A DNA stretch of 64,000 nt from Amphibiibacter pelophylacis (lineage in GTDB: Bacteria > Pseudomonadota > Gammaproteobacteria > Burkholderiales > Burkholderiaceae_C): the NCBI RefSeq assembly GCF_037688875.1, contig NZ_JAWDIE010000002.1:62001-126000 (forward strand), given 5' to 3'. Below, piece by piece: positions 54,901-62,100 of the stretch (position 1 is the stretch's first letter; the number at the start of each line of letters is the position of its first letter). Position numbers and translations under genes: made by a program. A model generated the notes under the pieces. That model was not told the DNA's origin and searched no databases. It saw only the letters and a list, made by a program, of their open reading frames with translations.

Positions 54901-57900
54901 TTATCGCCCGCGATCAGGCCGTCAAACACCGCTTTGCTGGCATCAACGGTCGCCGCCCTGCTGCCGTCGTAGACCTTGTCACCGGCGGTGATGCCGCTCA
55001 CGGCGATGGCTTTGGGCGTAATGCTGGCGGTGGTGCTGGCCTGATCGGTCAGGGTGTAATTGCCCACATCGGCGCCCGAATAGGTGCTGGCCAGGGTCAC
55101 CGTTTTGCCACTGCCGACGTTTTTGTCGCTGAACTGGCCGGTGCTGCTGGCGGCGACAGCATCGCCCGCAATCAGGCCGTCAAACACCGCTTTGCTGGCA
55201 TCGACGGTCGCCGCCCTGCTGCCGTCGTAGACCTTGTCACCGGCGGTGATGCCGCTCACGGCGACGGCTTTGGGCGTGATGCTGGCGGTGGTGCTGGCCT
55301 GATCGGTGTAGGTGTAATTGCCCTGGTCAGCGCCCGTGTACGTGCTGGCCAGCGTCACGGTTTTTCCGCTGCCAGCATTCCTGTCGCCGAAGGTGCCAGT
55401 GCTGCTGGCGGCCAAATCGTCGCCCGCGATCATTCCTTCAAACACGGCGCGCGTGGCGTCCACGGTGGCGGAGACTGTCCCGTCGTAGACCTTGTCGGCG
55501 GCGGTGATGCCGCTGACAGTGACGGCTTTGGGCGTGATGCGCGCGCTGGCCGTCTCCTGGCCGGTGACGGTGTAGTTGCCCGCGTCCGCGCCCGAGGCGG
55601 ACAGGGACACGGTCTGCGCATCCGCACTGACGTTTTTGCTGGCGAAGGTGCCGGTCACGGAAAGATCATCTCCCGCGACTCGGCCGTCCAGGCTGGCGTC
55701 GGCCAGCGTGATCGGCGCAGCGGTGCTGCCATCGTAAATTTTGTCGCGGGCCGTGATGCCGCTGAGCACCAGCGCTTTGGGCGCGACGGTCAGCGTGCCT
55801 GTGCCATACGCCAGGCGGTAGCCCAGCGCGGCCAGATCGGCGCCGCCGCCCTGTGCTTCAAGAGCGTGCGTGCCCGCGACAAGATGGCCGCTGCCGGACA
55901 GCGGACCCGGGGCGCTGACCTGTGCCGCCTGGCTGCTGCTGTCGCCGTTGACCGTGCCACTCCAGGCGGAAGCCGCCGGGCTGAAGTTGTCGCCATAGGT
56001 GATGCTGGCGTCGGACACGGCCCAGGTGGCGGTGGGCTGTTCGCGGTAAATCAGCGTGGTGCCCGAGGCCAGCGGCGCGGTGTAGCCGGTTTTGACTTTT
56101 TCCGCGAAGTAGTTGTTGTCGCTGGCGTAGCGGAACTGTCCGGGGGTGGCCAGCGCCGCAGCGCTGGTGCTGCCCGCGATGCTGCCGGTGTACAGCCGCG
56201 CGCTGCCGCCGGCGCCCACGCTCAGGCTGCCGCCGTTGACGACGATATTGCCGCCGCTGGCCGTCCCCGCGCCGAAGAAGTTGTGCGCCGTCAGGGTCAG
56301 GGCGCGGTCGCTGGCATCGGTGGTGCTGATGACGCCGCTGAGGGTCAGATCGCCGGTGTGGGTGGCGATATCGACCGGGCCGCTGGCGCTGATATCGCCG
56401 ACAGCCAGCACGTTCGAATCCAGATATTTCAGGCTGGCGACCGACGGCGCGCTCAAGGTCCCCACCTTGTTGCCCACGTTGGCCATATTGAACTGGCCCC
56501 CGCCGTCCAGCACCAGAGCGCGGGCGTGAATCCCGGAACCGAACTGGCTCACCGTGCCGGGGGTGGTCAAACGCACGGTGTAGGGGACGTCGTTGTTGTC
56601 CGCATTGATGGCGTCGCGCAGCGTGATGCCGCCGCTGCCGCTGCGCAGGTGAAGATCGGTCAGCGGTGTCAGGGTTGCGTCGGACACCAGCGTGGCGGTG
56701 CTGTCGCTGCGCCCCACGGTCACCTGGGCGAATCCGGGCTGGACCACGCTGGTGATTTTCAGGAAACCTTCGTTGCTCGCTTCCAACGGGGCGCCCTCCT
56801 GAGGATTGAGGCTACCTATTTTCCAAGCGCGGCTGGCGCTGGCCTGCTGCAGTACCAGCTCGCCCGTGCCCTGCAGGCGCGCGCCGGTGGCCAGGTAAGG
56901 CCGGTCGGCTTCCAGCGTCAGCGTGCCGCTGTAGCCCGCGCCGCCCAGGGTGGTGGCGGTGCGCTCGATGTTCAGGTCCTTGGAATACTGCGAGTCCCGG
57001 CTTTTGGCGCTGAGGGTGATGGCGCCGCCCCCGCTGCTGGTCACGCGCAGCGGGCCGCCCGACGCAGCCTTGATGCCGCTGCTGGTGCCCAGTCCGGCCA
57101 CAGTGGCTTCGCCCGCGATGCGGATATCCCCCGTCCCGGAGGCGATCCGCACCGTACCGTCCCCCGCAATGCGCACCCCGGCGCTGTTGTCGGCTTCGGT
57201 TTGGCCGTTGATGCTCACCCCACCACCGCCGGTGGCCTCCAGGCTGAGCGTATTGCCGCCGTCGGTGCTGTTGATCTCGACCCCGGCGCCGTTCGTGTTG
57301 CTGGATTCACCCGTCAAGGCGATGCCGCCCCCGGCGACGATGCGGCTGGCGCCGGCCAGGTCAACACCCGGGCCGCTGGGGCCGTTGCTTCGGCCCCGCA
57401 ACGAGACCGCGCCGCTGCCCGCCTGCAGCGTGGCACTGTCCAGCTTGACGCCCCAGGTGTAGCCATAGGCAGCGGTGCTGCCATCTTTTCCACCGCCCAG
57501 GATCACGTTGGCGCCGCCCGTGCCATCGGCCTGGCGGGTATCGATGCCGGACAGCGCCTCCAGGGTGATATTCCCAGTGGCTGCATACGTCACCGCCCCA
57601 CCGCGCGTCGTGAGCTGTTTGCTTGTGGCCTGACTGATATTGCGCGCGGCCTGGGCCGTAACGCCCAGCGCGCCATTGCTACTGGAAATATCTGCATTGA
57701 TGGCGATATCGCGATCAGCGACCAGATTCAGCGTGGTTGCAGCACTTCCGGTTTTGGTGATGGCACTGGATACCGTGATGTCGCCTGCGTCCCCCGAATT
57801 GGTAGAGCCACCCTGCGTGGTATTGCTCAGGGCAGTCGTCACCGTCACATCCGCAGTATTCAGTGCATCCCCGATGGCTGCAGCCTGATCGTCTCCAATC

Positions 57901-58994
57901 GTGTAGTTGTACGGATCAATCAGCCACTGCCCAGCCTTGCCTTTTTCGGCCAGGGCATTCACGCCAAAACCCGCAATATCCACGCTGTGGCCAGAGGTTT
58001 CAACGCGACCGCCATCGCCGCTTTCTGCTCCGCCGGTCACTGACACCTGGCCCTGCGCTGTGGTTTTACCGCCCGCCTTGTGAATATCACTCCACAGCAC
58101 CACCTCGCCGCCATCGCCGTTTTGCGTGGCGTTGGCGGTAATGCTCGAACCCGTTTCCATATTGACGCTGCTGGCCTGGCGCATCTCGCCCGCGCCTTGC
58201 CAGCCGCCGCCCACGTGTACGGTGCCACCGCCCGTGGCGCCATCGGCTTTGATCTGGCTGCCTGCTTTCAGGGCGATGGCTTGCGCCTCAAGAACAATCT
58301 TGCCGCCTTTGTTCACCAGGCTGCTGGCGTTAAGCGTGCCGGTGTTGACCACGCTGTCGCCCTGCAGCGTGATGCTGCCTGCCGGAGCCGCAATCTGGCC
58401 TTCGTTGACGACTGCGCCGCCATTTGCCCCGTCCGCACGGCCTGCGAACGGGTCTTTGCCCGCCATGAAAGCGTCGGAATCCGCTGTGCGCGTCGTGGCC
58501 ACAATGCCGCCGACATTCACACTCGCGGTCGGCGAAAAGTAAACGCCCGCCGGGTTGCTCAGGTAGACTTGTCCGTTGGCTTTAATCTGGCCGTAAATCT
58601 GGCTGGGATCAACACCTTGCACGCGATTCAAGGTGACCGCGCTGGCGCTGGGATGCTGGAAATTGACCGTCGCATCGCGGCCGACATCGAAGCCCTTCCA
58701 GTCGATCACGGCGCGCTGGCTGGCCTGGTCTATGGTCATGACGGCGCCCTGCTGGGCGATGCTGGCCTGGCCTGCAGAAACCTGGCCGCCCGTGGGCAGC
58801 TGGGTGGGCGCCGGAGAATTGGGGAGTGCGGTTTGCGCAAAACCGGCAGCGGGAATCAGCAATGATCCAATAATCAGATTCCTTAGATTCAGATTGCGGC
58901 TGCTGCGACTTTTGCCGCGCCCTTTGGCGCATTCCTGAACAGCGGTCCAGCTTTGGGTGGATTCATTCCAGACGGTGCGGTAGCTTTGATTCAT
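51963..58994 (-). CDS. Two-partner-secretion exoprotein, filamentous-haemagglutinin type with YDG repeats
   Basis: A 2343-residue secreted adhesin-like protein. It starts with an extended signal peptide region (MNQSYRTVWNESTQSWTAVQE) and a hydrophobic signal segment (LIIGSLLIPAAGFAQ). Residues 55-300 form the TPS haemagglutination-activity domain, containing NRVQGVDPSQIYGQIKANGQ and NPAGVYF. A beta-helical region follows to about 970, then one MBG domain (about 980-1070). Eleven YDG repeats of about 85 residues (KVYDG...) occupy roughly 1075-2000, and a conserved WVGG..GSWFDAANWAGGAVPDLANV module with a C-terminal Ig-like tail ends it. Export would need a TpsB pore, not seen here. Confidence 0.88.
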   Translation of the reverse strand: MNQSYRTVWNESTQSWTAVQECAKGRGKSRSSRNLNLRNLIIGSLLIPAAGFAQTALPNSPAPTQLPTGGQVSAGQASIAQQGAVMTIDQASQRAVIDWKGFDVGRDATVNFQHPSASAVTLNRVQGVDPSQIYGQIKANGQVYLSNPAGVYFSPTASVNVGGIVATTRTADSDAFMAGKDPFAGRADGANGGAVVNEGQIAAPAGSITLQGDSVVNTGTLNASSLVNKGGKIVLEAQAIALKAGSQIKADGATGGGTVHVGGGWQGAGEMRQASSVNMETGSSITANATQNGDGGEVVLWSDIHKAGGKTTAQGQVSVTGGAESGDGGRVETSGHSVDIAGFGVNALAEKGKAGQWLIDPYNYTIGDDQAAAIGDALNTADVTVTTALSNTTQGGSTNSGDAGDITVSSAITKTGSAATTLNLVADRDIAINADISSSNGALGVTAQAARNISQATSKQLTTRGGAVTYAATGNITLEALSGIDTRQADGTGGANVILGGGKDGSTAAYGYTWGVKLDSATLQAGSGAVSLRGRSNGPSGPGVDLAGASRIVAGGGIALTGESSNTNGAGVEINSTDGGNTLSLEATGGGGVSINGQTEADNSAGVRIAGDGTVRIASGTGDIRIAGEATVAGLGTSSGIKAASGGPLRVTSSGGGAITLSAKSRDSQYSKDLNIERTATTLGGAGYSGTLTLEADRPYLATGARLQGTGELVLQQASASRAWKIGSLNPQEGAPLEASNEGFLKITSVVQPGFAQVTVGRSDSTATLVSDATLTPLTDLHLRSGSGGITLRDAINADNNDVPYTVRLTTPGTVSQFGSGIHARALVLDGGGQFNMANVGNKVGTLSAPSVASLKYLDSNVLAVGDISASGPVDIATHTGDLTLSGVISTTDASDRALTLTAHNFFGAGTASGGNIVVNGGSLSVGAGGSARLYTGSIAGSTSAAALATPGQFRYASDNNYFAEKVKTGYTAPLASGTTLIYREQPTATWAVSDASITYGDNFSPAASAWSGTVNGDSSSQAAQVSAPGPLSGSGHLVAGTHALEAQGGGADLAALGYRLAYGTGTLTVAPKALVLSGITARDKIYDGSTAAPITLADASLDGRVAGDDLSVTGTFASKNVSADAQTVSLSASGADAGNYTVTGQETASARITPKAVTVSGITAADKVYDGTVSATVDATRAVFEGMIAGDDLAASSTGTFGDRNAGSGKTVTLASTYTGADQGNYTYTDQASTTASITPKAVAVSGITAGDKVYDGSRAATVDASKAVFDGLIAGDAVAASSTGQFSDKNVGSGKTVTLASTYSGADVGNYTLTDQASTTASITPKAIAVSGITAGDKVYDGSRAATVDASKAVFDGLIAGDKVAASSTGQFSDKNVGSGKTVSLTSTYSGADVGNYTLTDQASATASITPKAVAVSGITAADRVYDGTVSATVDASRAMFEGMIAGDDLAASSTGIFSDKNVGSAKTVSLSSNYTGFDVGNYTVTDQASASASITPKALAVSGITAADKVYDGATSSVVDVSKAVIDGLVAGDTVAVSATGQFSDKNVGSGKTVALASSYSGADAGNYAIADQASATASITPKALVISGVTARDKVYDGGTAAQIALADSSLDGQVAGDDLSVTGTFASKNASAEAQTVSLAVAGADVGNYSVSGQDTARARITPKTVAVSGITAADKVYDGTVSATVDASGAMFEGMIAGDDLAASSTGQFSDKNVGSGKTVSLSSNYSGADVGNYAITDQASASASITPKALAVSGITAADKVYDGATSSGVDASKAVFDGLVAGDTVAVSATGQFSDKNVGSGKTVALASSYSGADAGNYAIADQASATASITPKALSVSGITVADKVYDGATSSAVDSSKALFEGLVAGDSVAATSSGQFSDKNVGSGKTVSLTSRYSGADASNYAITDQASSTASITPKALSVRGITAADKVYDGGTAATVDARSAVFDGLVTGDDVRASATGQFADKNVGSGKNVVLTSDFTGADVGNYAITGQAAASSSISRLAQATWVGGASGSWFDAANWAGGAVPDLANVSRVDIPVGVTVDFAPPASAGAVQVDGISAGGLALRGGALDVGADGLQLATLDQSGDSRLQVAGASRLGDYTVDGGQARFGQTLVADSLTQSAGDVRVDALAQITRLARTGGVFVSQAPQADPGLVTAVASGSSGTAVSSGAAEGPGAVAGPMATASPAPTLISSTDAALDLSGSESAAPQAAPTPAPAATSTPAAEVAWTPASAGATAQVRVQIQPQALSGGEGFGFAVPAQVWGGAAPGDLQAVMPGGAALPEGVSFDSQTQSFQVSPQAKVSWPLTLVLKSGSGQEVRVEINSADQAR
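52970..55790 (-). repeat. Array of 11 YDG repeats inside the first exoprotein gene
   Basis: Units of about 255-261 bp each encode an (I/V)SGITAADKVYDG-type segment ending in ASITPKA. A higher-order 765-bp period is visible: near-identical landmarks recur at 53671/54436 and 53926/54691. This shows duplication of a three-repeat block. Confidence 0.85.
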
Positions 58995-59007
58995 GTGCGC
59001 AGCAGCC

Positions 59008-59026
59008 CCCGGCTGATGCAGCCGGG
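59008..59026 (-). promoter_or_regulatory. Leader hairpin just upstream of the first exoprotein start
   Basis: On the minus strand CCCGGCT-GCATC-AGCCGGG is a 7-bp perfect stem ending 13 bases before the start codon. It is flanked by GGAGGGAGG (upstream) and GGGGG (downstream), so it may affect ribosome access. Confidence 0.5.
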
Positions 59027-59051
59027 TTCGCCTCCCTCCAATTCATATAAT

Positions 59052-59081
59052 AAAAAACCCGGCACCTGTGAAGATGCCGGG
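59052..59081 (-). terminator. Intrinsic terminator after the second exoprotein gene
   Basis: On the minus strand CCCGGCA (59081-59075) and TGCCGGG (59064-59058) form a 7-bp stem followed by TTTTTT. It separates the two exoprotein genes. The interval 59082-59178 also has a nested inverted repeat (TTCAGGG/CCCTGAA around GTGGCG/CGCCAC). The promoter of the first gene must lie in the short 58995-59051 stretch, where TATTATAT is seen. Confidence 0.85.
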
Positions 59082-59178
59082 CTATAAGACACCCGGGTAA
59101 CCCGGCTGTCCCAGTCTAGTTTCAGGGTCAGTGGCGAAACGCCACAACAGGCCCTGAATGGTGGGGCAATTTCAGCGA

Positions 59179-62100
59179 TCAGCCCGCATCAACCACCACC
59201 ACCACCTCCTGGCCAGAGGCCGCGCGCAGCACCACCGTCAGCGGCAGCGTCACGTCGGCTTTGGACGCCACCGTGAAGCGCTGGGTGCGCGCGTCGAAGC
59301 TGACGCCGGAGGGCAGCGGTTTGCCATCGGGCAGCTGCGCGCGCACGCCCTGGCTGCTCTCGCCGCCCCAGACGCGCTGCGGCACGGCGAAGGTGAAGCC
59401 TTCCGGGCGGCTGAGCGCATCGGGCCGGATCTCCACATTCAGCGTGGCGGGCTGGCCAGGCGATGCGGGCGTGGATGCCACCCGCATGACGGCCCGGACT
59501 GAAGGTGGCAGCGTCACATCGCCGACGACAGTGAGGGTCGGCGCGGGGGTGTCAGGATTGCGCAGCACCGGGCTGCCTTCAGTGGGCGCGGCCACGCTGG
59601 CCGTCACCTGGCCCGGATCGACAAGCCCGGTCTCCTGACCGTCCTGCACAAAGTTCCCTCCGGAGCGGTTGAGGGTGCCCGCATTCACCGGCCCAGCGGT
59701 CAGCAGCGTGCCGCCACGCAGATCCAGCTGGCGGGCGTTCAGGCCACGATCCAGGCTGACGCGGCCGCCATCGACACTGAGCGTCTCAAGATCAACCGTC
59801 GACCTCGCATTGAACCGCCCGCTCTGCGACACCGCCACGCTACCGCCCTTCAGGCTGCCGTGCGTGGTGGCACTGCCGCCGGTCTGGCTGAAAGTGTCCG
59901 CCAGATTGACCGGTCCGTAGAAATCGAGCGTACCGCCGCTCTGGTGCAGCTGGTTCACCGAGGTGCCGCCGTCCACCGACAGCGTCCCGCCAGAGATCGA
60001 CAGATCGCCACCGCGCAGCGTGCCGGACACCGCCATCGCGGCGCCCGATTGCGTCTGGGTGCCGCTCACGAAGGCGCGTTCCAGCGCGACAGCGCCGCCG
60101 GTCTGGATCAACTCCTGGCTGACCGGCATATCGCCGCTCACGCTGGCGGCCCCGGCCCCGGCCACGGCCGATCGGCCAACGCTTTGCGTCAGGGCGTCCA
60201 GCTTCAGGCCGTCGGCGCCCACCTGCAGATCGCCCCCGGCCATCATCAAACTGCCCAGACCGCTGCCGATGCCATCGACCTGCACCGGCTGGTCGGCCAC
60301 TGCACTGCCCTTGGCGCCCGCCGGATCAAAACGGACCGTCACCCCGGCCGGGATCACCACATGGGCCACGTTGGCCAGATCGGGCACCGCCCCGCCCGCC
60401 CAGTTGGCCGGATCGAACCAGCTCCCCGGCTTTTCGGCGTTGGGGGCGCCCACCCAGGTAACGCTGTCCAGGCGGGTGATGCGGCTGGTGGTGTTTTCTT
60501 TCAGCGTGACGTTGTAGTTCTTGCCGCCGTTGCCATCGTCGATGACCGCCTTGCTGAGGGTCAGCGTCTTGCCAATGCCGACGTTTTTGCTGTCGAAAGC
60601 CAGCGACACCTGCGCCAGCCCGTCGCCCTTGACCAGATGGGTTGCCAGCGCCGCCAGCTCGGCCGCGCTGGCCGTGTAGCCGGTGCCGCCGTCGTACACC
60701 CGGCTGACACTGGGCGCGGTCAGGGTGATGACCCGGGGCGTGATGGTCGCCGTGGCGCTGGCCTGATCGCTGTAACTGTAGTTGGCCGCATCGCTGCCCT
60801 GGTGGCTGACGCTCAGGTCGACCGCGTGCGTGCCCGCGTTCCTGTCTGCGAAATTGCCGCTGACTGTGACGCGGACCTGATCGCCATCCAGAAGGCCCGA
60901 CACCGCCGCCTGCGACGTGCTGACCGAAGCGGCCACCGTGCCGTCGTAGGCCTTGTCGCTGGCGGTGATGCCGCCGACGCGGGCCGCCCGGGGCGTGATG
61001 CTGGCCGTGGTGCTGGCCTGGTCAGCGATGGTGTAATTGCCCCTGTCGCCGCCGCTGTAACTGCTCTCCAGCCGGACTTTTTTGTCAGCGCCCACGTTTT
61101 TGTCGCTGAAGCGGCCTGCGGCGGCCACCTGCACCTGGTCGCCGCCCACCAGGCCTTCGATGACCGCGCGGCTGGCATCCACCGTGACGTCTGTCGTGCG
61201 GTCGTAGACCTTGTCAGCGGCGCTGATGCCGCTGACGGTGAGCGCCTTGGGCGTGATGCTGGCGGTGGTCGTCACCGCTGAATCCAACAGGGCGTAGTTG
61301 CTGGCCAGGCCGCCACCGCTGCCGTCCTGCAGCGCCAGACCAGTCACCGTCACGGTCTTGCCGGCGGCCACGTCCTTGCTGCTGAAATGGGCGCTTGCTG
61401 CGTCTGCCGTGACGACCAGCGTCTCGTCGCCCACCCCGGTGCTGACGCTGCCCGCGCGGGTCAACGTCGCGGTGGTGCTGCCGTCGTATGTTTTGTCGGC
61501 GGCGGCCACGCCGGTGATGGCAATGGCCTTGCGCGCGATGCTCCCGATACTGCCCTCGGCTCTGGTGGGCAGCGCGTAGTTGCTCAGCAGCGTCGCGCCG
61601 CTGGCGCTGAAGTCGCCAGCGGCCAGGGTCGCGCTCACCGTCTTGCCGCTGCCTGCATTGGCATCGTCGTAGCGGCCTGCCGTCTGGCTGACGCTGGCAC
61701 CTTCGCTGTCCACAAAGCCGCTCAGGCTGAAGTTGCTGGCGCCCAGGCTGGCGGCTGTGCTGCCGTCGTAGATCTTGCGGGTGGCGCCGGTCAGGCTGGC
61801 AGTCAGGGCTTTGGGCGTAATGCTCCCGATGGGGCCCTCGGCGCTGGTGGGCAGCGCGTAGTTGCTCAGCAGCGTTGTGCCGCTGGCGCTGAAGTCGCCA
61901 GCGGCCAGGGTCGCGCTCACCGTCTTGGCACTACCTGCGTTAGCGTCGGCGTAGCGGCCTGCGGTCTGGCTGACGCTGGCACCTTCGCTGTCCACAAAGC
62001 CGCTCAGGCTGAAGTTGCTGGCGTTAAGGCTGGCCGCCGTGCTGCCGTCGTAGGTTTTGCGGGTGGTGCCGGTCAGGCTGGCGGTCAGGGCTTTGGGCAG

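Noticed and set aside
55866..58043. 725-codon + strand open frame opposite the first exoprotein
   Set aside because: It mirrors the beta-helix and YDG codon pattern and has no family motifs or signal.
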